NCBI RefSeq assembly: GCF_009664855.1
Contig: NZ_CP045928.1
Span: 4,399,007-4,463,006 of the forward strand
Source of the DNA: Flavobacterium sp. SLB02
Lineage (GTDB): Bacteria; Bacteroidota; Bacteroidia; Flavobacteriales; Flavobacteriaceae
Direction of reading: 5' to 3'
DNA length: 64,000 nt
A model generated the notes under the pieces. That model was not told the origin of the DNA. It did no database searches and saw only the letters and a list, made by a program, of their open reading frames with translations. The position numbers and the translations under genes are program-made. Shown one piece after another: positions 16,337-24,578 of this stretch. How positions within the stretch are numbered: position 1 is the stretch's first letter; each line of letters begins with the position of its first letter.

Positions 16337-17572
16337 TTAATCTATTTTTCGTTTAATAAACCATATTCCGTCTAATGATAAATTAAGAGATAGTTTATGG
16401 TAGTTTTCTTTTATTAAATTGTTCGAAATACTTCCTTTTTGTCCGTACGAATACGAAATATTCAAAGCCGAATATGTATTTTCAAGCGGCAAAGAAAGCC
16501 CAAAAGAAACCGCTGCATTATTGATGCGTTTTCCGTCGACTTCCAGGTAACCGGTATCAAAGTTTACCCCTGTCGCATATTGAATTCGATCCCAATATTT
16601 TCGAACATTCTTTTTAGTTCTGTACGTAAAGCCAAGTGCAAATCGATCCTGATTGACAAAATTGCCATACAACTCAGACTGGTTACTATTACTCCACAAA
16701 CTTTTTTCGTAATCTAACGTCATGTTCAGATTATTTTTAAAACGCTTACTGATTCCAAAACCCATTTCTAAAGGCACGTAGTAATCGTCTGTATCCGATT
16801 TAACATTAGACTCTACAGTAGTGACAACATCATCTGCAATAGTCTGAACCGTTTGTACCTTTGAGGCTTTAATTTGAGCCGGTAGTTTGAATGTGGTAGC
16901 AATGGTAAAAGTAGAATCAATTTTATATTGCGCTCCTAATGTACCACGCCAGCCGTTATACGTTGTTTTTTTCTGAATACTGGTAATCGAATTCGAAATC
17001 AAAAAGCTTCGATCGTCACTTGTATTTCCAAACAATACAGCTGCCGACGCTCCAAGAGATAATTTTTTTCCAAATCGATAGCCGTATGAAAAATCAAAAT
17101 TATTTAATCCGCCAGACCCCATAGCAGTTAAATAGTAATAATCCTGACTATTTTCTATAGGCATTTTTAAGTTTGAAATTTTAAATGCAGCACTCGAATA
17201 CGGTTTTAAAGCCAAACTAAATCCCGAATTTTTAGTAACCGGAAAGGCAAAAGCAATATGCGAAAATTGAAAATTATTGCGGCTTTCGCTTTTCGAATTG
17301 TTTTGATAAGTTGTTGCAATAGCCTTTCCTCCTATGTCAAACATAAAATGATTTTGAGGTAAATATCCTAATGCTGCCGGATTTAGATTATTTATAAAAG
17401 TATCTGATGGCAAAGCAATTCCCGATGAACCAATGGAAGGAATTACACCAAAATCAGCATCATATAAACTACCCACCCCGTATAACGAATAAGGCGAACT
17501 TGAAATACTTTGCGAAAACGAAGTTAGCGACAAAACCATGAAGCAACTTAAATACACGAATTTACTTTTCAT
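16337..17572 (-). CDS. Outer-membrane beta-barrel protein, FadL/OMPP1-like
   Basis: A 411-aa exported protein. The signal peptide ends near SLTSFSQ, and the mature start (SISSSPYSLYGVGSLYD) and NNLNPAALGYLP are typical of Bacteroidota FadL-like barrels. The rest shows regular amphipathic strands. Its ATG directly abuts the stop codon of the DUF4270 lipoprotein gene (stop at 17573-17575), so the two are translationally coupled and probably act together at the outer membrane. Substrate unknown. Confidence 0.75.
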   Translation of the reverse strand: MKSKFVYLSCFMVLSLTSFSQSISSSPYSLYGVGSLYDADFGVIPSIGSSGIALPSDTFINNLNPAALGYLPQNHFMFDIGGKAIATTYQNNSKSESRNNFQFSHIAFAFPVTKNSGFSLALKPYSSAAFKISNLKMPIENSQDYYYLTAMGSGGLNNFDFSYGYRFGKKLSLGASAAVLFGNTSDDRSFLISNSITSIQKKTTYNGWRGTLGAQYKIDSTFTIATTFKLPAQIKASKVQTVQTIADDVVTTVESNVKSDTDDYYVPLEMGFGISKRFKNNLNMTLDYEKSLWSNSNQSELYGNFVNQDRFALGFTYRTKKNVRKYWDRIQYATGVNFDTGYLEVDGKRINNAAVSFGLSLPLENTYSALNISYSYGQKGSISNNLIKENYHKLSLNLSLDGIWFIKRKID

Positions 17573-18901
17573 TTAATAAGAGATGTAATAAATTTTAAGC
17601 TGGATTTTATTGTTTAAGTTTTTTTGATCACCTAAAACAATTCGACCCACGGCTTTAGAAATTGAAGGTAATGTCAGGATAAGAGAGGATCGGGAATCTG
17701 TATTTTTTAGCATTTCTTTTTGCAAAAAAGTACCAATAGGGATCGTATATCCAATGTTTTCATTAAACTCATCAGTTTTTTTATTGAGAATACCAAAAAC
17801 CGCAGTTCCTGCAGAATTCTGTAATGAACCGCTCAACCTGTTCAAATTATCAGCCACATAAATCTTTAAGGAATCAGCCAGAGGATAATTTTGAGAATAC
17901 GTATTACTAACAGGTTTCAGAAGAATTTTAGCATCTACAATTGCTCCATTGGCAGCTATCTTTTTAAGCTGCTTGATATTCGGAAAATCGATCCTGCACG
18001 CCACACCTGAACCCGATTGAATAAATCCCTGCTTATTGGTTAATGCGCTTGAAAGTTTACTGCTCGATACAGGTAAATTTTCAAGTAAAGTTCCCGTTTT
18101 GTCGGATGAAATGGCATTGAATTGTTTTGCAGCATCCGTAATAGTAAAATCTAGTATAAAAGAAACTTGTTCAGTGTCTGCCTGATACTTTGAGTAATAC
18201 AGCCGGACTTTGCTTGTTGCAACATGAAAACCAATAACGCTGGTAGAATTTGAAGTTACCGGCACAAGAACGAGACCTTTTAGATATTCATTAAAACTAT
18301 CAAAGTCTGTAATTTCTCTTTTCTTTAATTTCTGAAAGAGAGCCGCTCCAAAAGCATCATTCATTTTAATATTGACAGAGTCTTTCTCAATTGGCCTGGG
18401 TTTATAAGATATTGTTCCTAAACTTTCGTCACTATAGGTCAATGACGAATTATTATAGAAGCTTTTATCCTCGGTATTAGGCTTTACTTTTTGAGTTAGT
18501 CGATGAATATTAAAAGTTTGCACCTTTGTGGTATCCCCATAATAATAGTTATCATATTTTAGAATCATCGAAATAGAATCAAAAACATAATTGGTCGTTT
18601 CTGTATCAGAACCGCTACTATTTAATACATACGAATTTGAAGCCAATTGAAAATAACTGTTCGATTTTACTTCCCCAAAAATGGGATCTTCATAACTCCC
18701 TATCAAAATACGGTTTTGACTGGAGGTGACAAGAGAGTCAAAATTTATCGTAGACATTTCCACTGTAACGGTATCAATTAAAATAACTTTATTACCTACG
18801 GCGAGATAATCTGACCCTACAACAAATTCGCCGGCATCAGAATCAGTTCCGCATGAAATTACGGTTATTGCCAAAAACAACATCAATATAAACTTGTGCA
18901 T
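17573..18901 (-). CDS. DUF4270 family lipoprotein
   Basis: A 442-aa predicted lipoprotein with lipobox AITVISCGTDSD at the N-terminus. The pattern LIDTVTVEMSTINFDSLVTS followed by ILIGSYEDPIFGEVKSNSYFQL is characteristic of DUF4270, a Bacteroidota surface family of unknown function. The frame is open 43 codons further upstream, but that segment is Cys-rich and lacks a signal pattern, so I place the start at the ATG at 18901. It is the first gene of a two-gene unit with the FadL-like barrel. Confidence 0.82.
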   Translation of the reverse strand: MHKFILMLFLAITVISCGTDSDAGEFVVGSDYLAVGNKVILIDTVTVEMSTINFDSLVTSSQNRILIGSYEDPIFGEVKSNSYFQLASNSYVLNSSGSDTETTNYVFDSISMILKYDNYYYGDTTKVQTFNIHRLTQKVKPNTEDKSFYNNSSLTYSDESLGTISYKPRPIEKDSVNIKMNDAFGAALFQKLKKREITDFDSFNEYLKGLVLVPVTSNSTSVIGFHVATSKVRLYYSKYQADTEQVSFILDFTITDAAKQFNAISSDKTGTLLENLPVSSSKLSSALTNKQGFIQSGSGVACRIDFPNIKQLKKIAANGAIVDAKILLKPVSNTYSQNYPLADSLKIYVADNLNRLSGSLQNSAGTAVFGILNKKTDEFNENIGYTIPIGTFLQKEMLKNTDSRSSLILTLPSISKAVGRIVLGDQKNLNNKIQLKIYYISY

Positions 18902-19038
18902 ATTCAAATTTTTTGAACAAATATAAATTGCACTCTCCTGCACTACACTATAACATATACAACCAAGCGTTTTTAGACTATAAAAGGCAAAAAAACATCT
19001 ATAACATATCAATACCATCAAATACTTCACTCAGCCTT

Positions 19039-19076
19039 AAAAAGTGCCATTTAGTCTATCAAAAAGTACCGTACAT
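19039..19076 (+). promoter_or_regulatory. Spaced direct repeats, candidate LytTR operator
   Basis: AAAAAGTGCCAT (19039-19050) and AAAAAGTACCGT (19061-19072) start exactly 22 bp apart, which is two helical turns. LytTR regulators typically bind two direct repeats with such spacing. The element lies about 35-70 bp upstream of the -7 box of the cluster that encodes a LytTR regulator. Confidence 0.35.
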
Positions 19077-19108
19077 ATATCTTCTTTTTTTTAAAACCAC
19101 TAGCCACC

Positions 19109-19116
19109 TACTTTTG
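19109..19116 (+). promoter_or_regulatory. Predicted -7 box of the barrel-Kelch-kinase cluster
   Basis: TACTTTTG fits TAnnTTTG. The surrounding CTACTTTTGA recurs before the LytTR gene at 23225-23234. The first ATG follows at 19133. Confidence 0.45.
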
Positions 19117-19132
19117 AACCAATAAATAAGTA

Positions 19133-19975
19133 ATGAAAACAAGGTTTTTAATTTGTTCGTTTTTTTTGATTTCAATTTTCAGCATGAAAGCTCAGGAGAA
19201 CTTTTCAGTATATGCGAATGCAAAAACAGAACCTACCGATAAGATTAAATTTAATGAAACCAATATTGGTATAACGTTTATTAAAGAAATAGGTTCGAGA
19301 AACAAAATAACAAACATATTAGAATATTCTAATTTGAAAGTGAATTATGAATTAGACAGCAATATTACGTATACGAATTTGGATCAGTTTAATCAGATTC
19401 AGAACAAGTTTGAATTTTCTCGCAAGATTTCAAAAACAACAAATATGAATTTTTCGATTACGCCAACGGTAAATTTTCAAAGTAATTTAGACAGTAATGA
19501 TTTCACCCTTTTAGGAAGTTTTCAGGTTCAGCAGCAACTCAGTTCAAAGACGTTTTTCAGCATTGGAATGGCAAGAACAAGCATTTTTGGTTCTCCTAAA
19601 TTCCTGCCTGTTGCATCCTTAAACTACAAAGTAAACAACGAAGCTTCTTTGCTCATTGGGTTTCCGGATTCAAAAATTTCATACTCAAACAATATTCGAA
19701 ACAAATTTAGTGTAAACAATAGTTTCAATGGTAATTTTTATCATTTAGACCCAGAAAATAATCTAAGTAACAATGCCTCAAAAGTGAGCTTATCGCAAAT
19801 GACTACGGCACTTGAATACGAAAGAAATGTAGACAAAAACTGGTTTCTAAATTTTAAAGCCGGATATGATTTTAATAAAAAATACAACCTCATCGATAAG
19901 GACAATCATAAAGTATATGACTTTAATACCGGTAATGGTTATGTTTTAGGAATTGGCATTAAATACAAACAATAA
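19133..19975 (+). CDS. Outer-membrane beta-barrel protein, DUF6268-like
   Basis: A 280-aa exported protein whose signal peptide ends near FSMKAQ. Repeated amphipathic strands (NETNIGITFIKEIGSRNKITNILEYSNLKV, FSITPTVNFQ, FFSIGMARTSIFGSPKFLPVASLNYKV) and a C-terminal strand GYVLGIGIKYKQ indicate a small outer-membrane barrel. The LGSFQVQQ and FGSPKFLPV pattern suggests DUF6268, at moderate confidence. It is the first gene of a same-direction cluster with a Kelch lipoprotein and a two-component system. Confidence 0.65.
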   Translation: MKTRFLICSFFLISIFSMKAQENFSVYANAKTEPTDKIKFNETNIGITFIKEIGSRNKITNILEYSNLKVNYELDSNITYTNLDQFNQIQNKFEFSRKISKTTNMNFSITPTVNFQSNLDSNDFTLLGSFQVQQQLSSKTFFSIGMARTSIFGSPKFLPVASLNYKVNNEASLLIGFPDSKISYSNNIRNKFSVNNSFNGNFYHLDPENNLSNNASKVSLSQMTTALEYERNVDKNWFLNFKAGYDFNKKYNLIDKDNHKVYDFNTGNGYVLGIGIKYKQ

Positions 19976-19991
19976 ATAAATTTAATACACT

Positions 19992-20999
19992 ATGAATAAT
20001 TTGAAAAAAGGAATATTATTCGCGGCATTGTTTTCAAGCCTCTTTTTTATTGGCTGCAGCAACGACGATGACGACGATGATTTAGTAGGAAACTGGATTA
20101 AAAAATCGGCATTTGATGGACCTGCAAGATCTAGTGCTACCAGTTTTGTTATTGGAGATTATGCTTATGTAGCAACAGGTTATACGGGTGACGTTTATTT
20201 AAAAGATTTATGGGCGTACAATTCTACCGGAGATTATTGGGAACAAAAAGCTGATTTTACAGGAATTGGAAGAAGCTCTGCCTCTAGTTTTACACTTAAT
20301 GATAAAGGCTATGTTGGTCTTGGCTACGATGGAACCAATAAACTAAAAGACTTTTATCAATACGACCCTACAAGTAATAGCTGGACTCAAAAAGCTGATT
20401 TTGCAGGAACAGGACGTTATGCTGCGGTAGGTTTTCAGGCTGGCGGAAAGGCTTATTTTGGAACTGGCTATGACGGAAATTACCTTAAAGATTTTTATCA
20501 GTACAATGACCTGACCAATACATGGACACTTGTAAACGGATTTAGTGGAAATAAACGCCGTAATGCTACTGCTTTTGTAATTGCAAACAAAGTATATTTT
20601 GGAACCGGAATTAATAACGGAGTTTATCAGGAAGATTTCTGGGAGTTTGATCCTGCTACAGATGTATGGACCAGAAAACGTGATATAGATAAGGACACAG
20701 ATGATGATTATTCTTACAATGATGAATACGCAATTGTTCGTTCGAATGCTTCTAGTTTCACCATGAACGGATTAGGATATATTGTGGGAGGAGAAAATGT
20801 AAAAACAACCTGGGAATACAATCCATCAACAGATTTATGGGTAGAAAGAACCCCAATGGAAGGAGCCAGCAGAACAGATGCAGTTGGTTTTGCCATAAAC
20901 AATCGTGGTTTTTATATGCTTGGAAGAGTAGGTTCTACCTATTTTGATGATGCCTGGGAGTTTAAACCTTTAGACGAACAAAGTGACGACGATAATTAA
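19992..20999 (+). CDS. Kelch-repeat lipoprotein
   Basis: A 335-aa lipoprotein with lipobox FFIGCSNDDDDDD; the Asp run behind the Cys may favour surface export in Bacteroidota, which is an inference. The body consists of five to six Kelch-type blades with recurring ARSSATSFVIGDYAYVATGY, KDLWAYNSTGDYWEQKADF and GRSSASSF segments, giving a beta-propeller. A likely role is ligand or polymer binding at the cell surface; enzymatic activity is not suggested by any motif. It overlaps the next gene by 17 bp. Confidence 0.85.
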   Translation: MNNLKKGILFAALFSSLFFIGCSNDDDDDDLVGNWIKKSAFDGPARSSATSFVIGDYAYVATGYTGDVYLKDLWAYNSTGDYWEQKADFTGIGRSSASSFTLNDKGYVGLGYDGTNKLKDFYQYDPTSNSWTQKADFAGTGRYAAVGFQAGGKAYFGTGYDGNYLKDFYQYNDLTNTWTLVNGFSGNKRRNATAFVIANKVYFGTGINNGVYQEDFWEFDPATDVWTRKRDIDKDTDDDYSYNDEYAIVRSNASSFTMNGLGYIVGGENVKTTWEYNPSTDLWVERTPMEGASRTDAVGFAINNRGFYMLGRVGSTYFDDAWEFKPLDEQSDDDN

Positions 21000-21321
21000 T
21001 CATAAAAAACAATTCTTCTGGAGTAAAATCCGGAAGAATTTAATGTTGCTTTTACCGGTTTTACTATTTACAGCTTGTGTGAAAAATGAAAATTTTAAAA
21101 CGGAATCCTTTAGAACTACGTCAGGTTGGGGTTATTCCATTGCTTTTAAAAATAAAATTATAATCAGGCAGTCTGTGATTCCGGTAATAAGCGACACTAA
21201 AAGTTTTACTAGTGAAAGTGACGCCTTAAAGGTCGCTCATTTAGTAGTAAACAAACTCAATCAGAACATATCACCAACCGTAACCAAAAATGATTTAATT
21301 TTATTAAAAATTAAATTATAA
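20983..21321 (+). CDS. DUF4907 family lipoprotein
   Basis: A 112-aa predicted lipoprotein with lipobox VLLFTACVKN. The SGWGYSIAFKNKIIIRQSVIPVI segment, followed by F-x-S-E-x-D-A-L-x-V-A, is characteristic of DUF4907, a small Bacteroidota family of unknown function. The start is a GTG at 20983 that overlaps the Kelch gene by 17 bp and supplies the basic n-region; an ATG at 21043 would leave an unusually short signal. DUF4907 next to a Kelch lipoprotein suggests that the two act as a pair. Confidence 0.78.
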   Translation: MTTIINHKKQFFWSKIRKNLMLLLPVLLFTACVKNENFKTESFRTTSGWGYSIAFKNKIIIRQSVIPVISDTKSFTSESDALKVAHLVVNKLNQNISPTVTKNDLILLKIKL

Positions 21322-22446
21322 ATGACAATAGATACTATCAGAAACACGAGTTCAAATAAAATTTTATTTCATTGCATTATATGGATTTTCTTCATTCTGA
21401 CTTCATTAATTCAGTTTTACGAAAGTCCGTTCAGGATCAACAATGATTTTTATGTACAATGGGCTACAGGAATTATCCTGTTCTATCTCAATTACTTTTA
21501 TTTGGTTCCCGTATTACTTTTAGAAAAAAAATACTGGTTGTATTTTGTATTTGTATTTGCTCTTATTTTATTATTTATGATTATAAGGATTAATTATTTT
21601 ATTCCTGACTTTTCGCAGGTAAGACAATTAAAGCCTAGCAACATTATGCACACCATACCGCCAGAAGATTTTAAATTAATGTATAAAGGCCGAAGAGTAA
21701 GAGCTGCAGTGTTAGCAACAAGACAGCCTTTATTTTTTAAAATTGGGCCTTCATTTTTTTATATCTTAATTATTACCATAAGCGCTATTATTAGAACGCT
21801 TACAGAATTTTATAACAATCAGCAAAACAAATTAATTGCAGAAACACACAGAACAAATACCGAATTGATTTATTTGCGCAAACAGACCAATCCGCATTTC
21901 TTATTCAATTCCTTAAATAGTATTTATTCACTGGCACACAAGAAATCTGATTTGGTCCCTGATGCCATCGTAACATTATCAGAGCTCATGCGCTATATGC
22001 TCTATGAAACAGATAATAAAACGGTGGCTTTAGAAAAAGAAGTCAATTACATCCAGAATTATATCGAGTTACAAAAACTCAGGCTCAACAATATCGAAGA
22101 CATTGTTATCAATGTACACGGTGATACCCGAAACAAGTTTATTGAACCTTTATTGCTTATTTCGTTTGTTGAAAATGCGTTTAAATACGGAACCGATTAC
22201 AAAGGTGCCGCACATGTAAAAATTAAGATTTTTATTCTTGAAAACAGTCTTGATTTCTGGATCGAAAATACTATTGAAAACTATATTAAAGATCCTGAAA
22301 ACTCAGGAATTGGATTGGTAAACATTCAAAACCGACTGGACTTGCTTTATCCTAATGCACACGAACTCAACATTACACAAGACAATCACTATTATCGTGT
22401 GCATTTGAATTTAAAATTAGACAAAATTCAGACCGCAATAAATTAA
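21322..22446 (+). CDS. LytS/YehU-type sensor histidine kinase
   Basis: A 374-aa membrane kinase with four predicted transmembrane helices (about 12-30, 45-65, 72-90, 145-165) and a His_kinase domain whose phospho-acceptor is His192 in KQTNPHFLFNSLNSI. A HATPase region follows with the N-box FVENAFKYG and the G-box GIGLVNIQNRLDLLY. It lacks a periplasmic sensor domain of any size, so sensing probably happens in or at the membrane or through partners such as the lipoproteins encoded just upstream. The ATG directly follows the DUF4907 stop codon. The cognate regulator is probably the LytTR protein at 23272. Confidence 0.93.
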   Translation: MTIDTIRNTSSNKILFHCIIWIFFILTSLIQFYESPFRINNDFYVQWATGIILFYLNYFYLVPVLLLEKKYWLYFVFVFALILLFMIIRINYFIPDFSQVRQLKPSNIMHTIPPEDFKLMYKGRRVRAAVLATRQPLFFKIGPSFFYILIITISAIIRTLTEFYNNQQNKLIAETHRTNTELIYLRKQTNPHFLFNSLNSIYSLAHKKSDLVPDAIVTLSELMRYMLYETDNKTVALEKEVNYIQNYIELQKLRLNNIEDIVINVHGDTRNKFIEPLLLISFVENAFKYGTDYKGAAHVKIKIFILENSLDFWIENTIENYIKDPENSGIGLVNIQNRLDLLYPNAHELNITQDNHYYRVHLNLKLDKIQTAIN

Positions 22447-22458
22447 AGATAACGGATT

Positions 22459-23169
22459 ATGGACAGAAAAAAATTCATCCGAAATGGTATCTTAGGAATT
22501 GCTTCACTGGCCACAGCTTCTAAATTATTAGAATCATGTTCTAAAAGTGACAATGATGATTCCGGTTCAGACACTTTTGGAGATGGAAGCTGTTCTGTTT
22601 CTCCATCAGAAACCAAAGGCCCATTCCCTATTAAAACACCTAGTCAGTTAGTTTTAGAAAACATAAAATCTGATAGAATTGGAGTTGCGTTGCTTATTAA
22701 TTTAGTTATCGAAAATAAAAACAATAATTGCTCGCCATTGGCCGGTGTTTTGGTCGATGTATGGCATTGCGCCAAAGACGGAAATTATTCAGAATACGGC
22801 GGAACCTCAATGCAACAAACGGATTATACCTCAGTTCATTTTTTAAGAGGCAGACAAACTACAGATTCAAAAGGAGAAGTTTCGTTTCTTTCGATTTTTC
22901 CTGGCTGGTATCAGGGCAGGGCACCGCATATACATGTTGACGTTTTGAGCGCCAGCGGCTCATCATTACTGGTAACACAAATTGCTTTTCCCAAAACTAT
23001 TTCGAGTACCGTATATTCGAGTACCAACTATGCCGCTCACGGCCAGGCCGATACTTCGAACACAAAAGACAATGTCTTCTCTGACAGTTTAGCTGATGAA
23101 TTAGCTACCCTAACAGGTAATCTAACAGATGGTTATACTTTAAGCAAAACAATTATTGTAAAAGGATAA
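22459..23169 (+). CDS. Intradiol ring-cleavage dioxygenase-like lipoprotein
   Basis: A 236-aa exported protein with a degenerate Tat-like start (DRKKFIRNG) and lipobox-like LLESC, so it is predicted as a membrane-anchored lipoprotein. The core matches intradiol dioxygenases: VDVWHCAKDGNYSEYGG supplies a metal-ligand Tyr, and FPGWYQGRAPHIHVDV supplies the second Tyr and two His ligands. All four Fe(III) ligands therefore appear present. Typical members cleave catechols; the extracytoplasmic location here makes the substrate unclear. It lies between the kinase and regulator genes, which is unusual for a catabolic enzyme. Confidence 0.88.
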   Translation: MDRKKFIRNGILGIASLATASKLLESCSKSDNDDSGSDTFGDGSCSVSPSETKGPFPIKTPSQLVLENIKSDRIGVALLINLVIENKNNNCSPLAGVLVDVWHCAKDGNYSEYGGTSMQQTDYTSVHFLRGRQTTDSKGEVSFLSIFPGWYQGRAPHIHVDVLSASGSSLLVTQIAFPKTISSTVYSSTNYAAHGQADTSNTKDNVFSDSLADELATLTGNLTDGYTLSKTIIVKG

Positions 23170-23225
23170 TCGAGCATAATCCGTATTTTATGATAATTTT
23201 AAAACTTAATTTACTGGTTTAAAAC

Positions 23226-23233
23226 TACTTTTG
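23226..23233 (+). promoter_or_regulatory. Predicted -7 box before the LytTR gene
   Basis: TACTTTTG within CTACTTTTGA, matching the box upstream of the whole cluster at 19108-19117. It suggests an additional promoter so the regulator can be expressed separately. Confidence 0.4.
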
Positions 23234-23271
23234 AGCACCAAATAAAATCTTTAAATCTAAATCTTCAACAA

Positions 23272-23988
23272 ATGAAATGTGTAATTATAGACGATGAACC
23301 TTTAGCGGTTGAATTATTAGAAGATTTTGTTCGAAAAGTAGATTCGCTCGAACTCATCAGTACCTTTAATAATGCTATCGATGCCGTTTCATTTATAAAC
23401 CAAAACAATGTTGATTTGATTTTTCTGGACATTCAGATGCCACATTTTTCCGGAATTGATTTTTTAAATACAATCGAAAAAAAGCCTTTGGTTATTTTTA
23501 CAACTGCTTTTTCTGATTATGCCGTAGAAGGTTTTAACCTGGGTGCTGTAGACTATTTAGTAAAACCTATTCCGTTTCATCGTTTTTTAAAATCGGTTGT
23601 ACGTGCGCAACAGGTTTTAAACCCCTCAACAGCCATTCAGGCCATTTCTGAAAACACCACTGCTCCTGAATTAGAACAGGATTTTATGTTTGTAAGGGCA
23701 GAATATGAAAACGTCAAAATGAATTTTTCAGATATTTTATTTATCGAAGGTTTAAAAGATTACGTCAAAATTTACACGACAGATAATAAATTCACGCTGA
23801 CTTTAATCAGTTTAATAAAGCTGGAAAACTTACTCTCCAGCAAAGGATTCTCCCGAATTCACAGGTCGTATATCATTAATATAAAACATGTAAAATCGAT
23901 TCAGAAAAATAAAGTTTTGATTAGCGACAAACGAATCCCGATAAGCGAAAGTTATAAAAATGCTTTTTTCGAAAGAATCAACTTGTAA
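23272..23988 (+). CDS. LytTR-family response regulator
   Basis: A 238-aa regulator with an N-terminal receiver domain (acidic pair Asp7-Asp8, phospho-acceptor Asp53 in IFLDIQMP, Lys in LVKPI) and a C-terminal LytTR DNA-binding domain (about 140-238; FIEGLKDYVKIYT, FSRIHRSYIINI). It belongs with the LytS-type kinase at 21322. LytTR proteins bind paired direct repeats; candidate repeats lie before the first gene of the cluster. A probable terminator follows immediately. Confidence 0.95.
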   Translation: MKCVIIDDEPLAVELLEDFVRKVDSLELISTFNNAIDAVSFINQNNVDLIFLDIQMPHFSGIDFLNTIEKKPLVIFTTAFSDYAVEGFNLGAVDYLVKPIPFHRFLKSVVRAQQVLNPSTAIQAISENTTAPELEQDFMFVRAEYENVKMNFSDILFIEGLKDYVKIYTTDNKFTLTLISLIKLENLLSSKGFSRIHRSYIINIKHVKSIQKNKVLISDKRIPISESYKNAFFERINL

Positions 23989-24000
23989 GTTTTTTAAATT

Positions 24001-24038
24001 CCCAAAAAAAACCGATACCTATCGGGATTATTTTTTGG
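24001..24038. terminator. Bidirectional terminator between the LytTR gene and the carbonic anhydrase gene
   Basis: A-rich and T-rich arms (CCAAAAAAA ... TTTTTTGG) enclose CCGATA-CC-TATCGG (24012-24025). The structure works in both directions and lies between convergent stops. The core resembles the CCCGAT/ATCGGG palindromes at 40455 and 58596. Confidence 0.75.
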
Positions 24039-24050
24039 AATTTAAAAATT

Positions 24051-24569
24051 TTATTCTTCGTTTTTAAACCAACCCGAATACATGACATAATTGTTCGAAA
24101 TACGTTCAATTTCGCCTGCAAAGTCTGACTGGTCAATATCTTTTACTTTTTTTGCCGGAACACCTGCGTAGATGGCTCCAGAAGGTACAATTGTATTTTG
24201 AGTAACAACAGCTCCCGCAGCTATAATTGAGTTGCTTTCTACAACACAATTATCCATTACTATGGCCCCCATTCCAATCAAAACATTGTCATGAATCGTA
24301 CATCCATGCACGATAGCATTATGTCCTATCGAAACATTGTTTCCTATAATAGTGGGGTGTTTTTGATAGGTACAATGTATAATTGCCCCATCCTGAATAT
24401 TCACTTTATTCCCAATCGAAATAAAATTTACATCGCCGCGAATTACAGCATTAAACCAAACGCTGCAGGAATCTCCAAAAACAACGTCGCCAACAATTGT
24501 AGCGTTTTCAGCAACATAACAATCCTCAGGGATCGAAGGGGTTTTTCCGTTTACAGATTTTATAAGCAT
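24051..24569 (-). CDS. Gamma-class carbonic anhydrase family protein
   Basis: A 172-aa left-handed beta-helix protein built of hexapeptide repeats (for example VVFGDS, VSIGHN, VLIGMG). The metal-ligand histidines of the gamma class are present: His65 in GAIIHC, His83 in SIGHNAIVHGC and His88. PaaY/YrdA-like members may be active carbonic anhydrases or thioesterase-like proteins, and sequence alone does not decide which. Its start is 9 bp after the PorP/SprF stop, so the two are probably cotranscribed. Confidence 0.88.
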   Translation of the reverse strand: MLIKSVNGKTPSIPEDCYVAENATIVGDVVFGDSCSVWFNAVIRGDVNFISIGNKVNIQDGAIIHCTYQKHPTIIGNNVSIGHNAIVHGCTIHDNVLIGMGAIVMDNCVVESNSIIAAGAVVTQNTIVPSGAIYAGVPAKKVKDIDQSDFAGEIERISNNYVMYSGWFKNEE

Positions 24570-24578
24570 GATAAAAAT

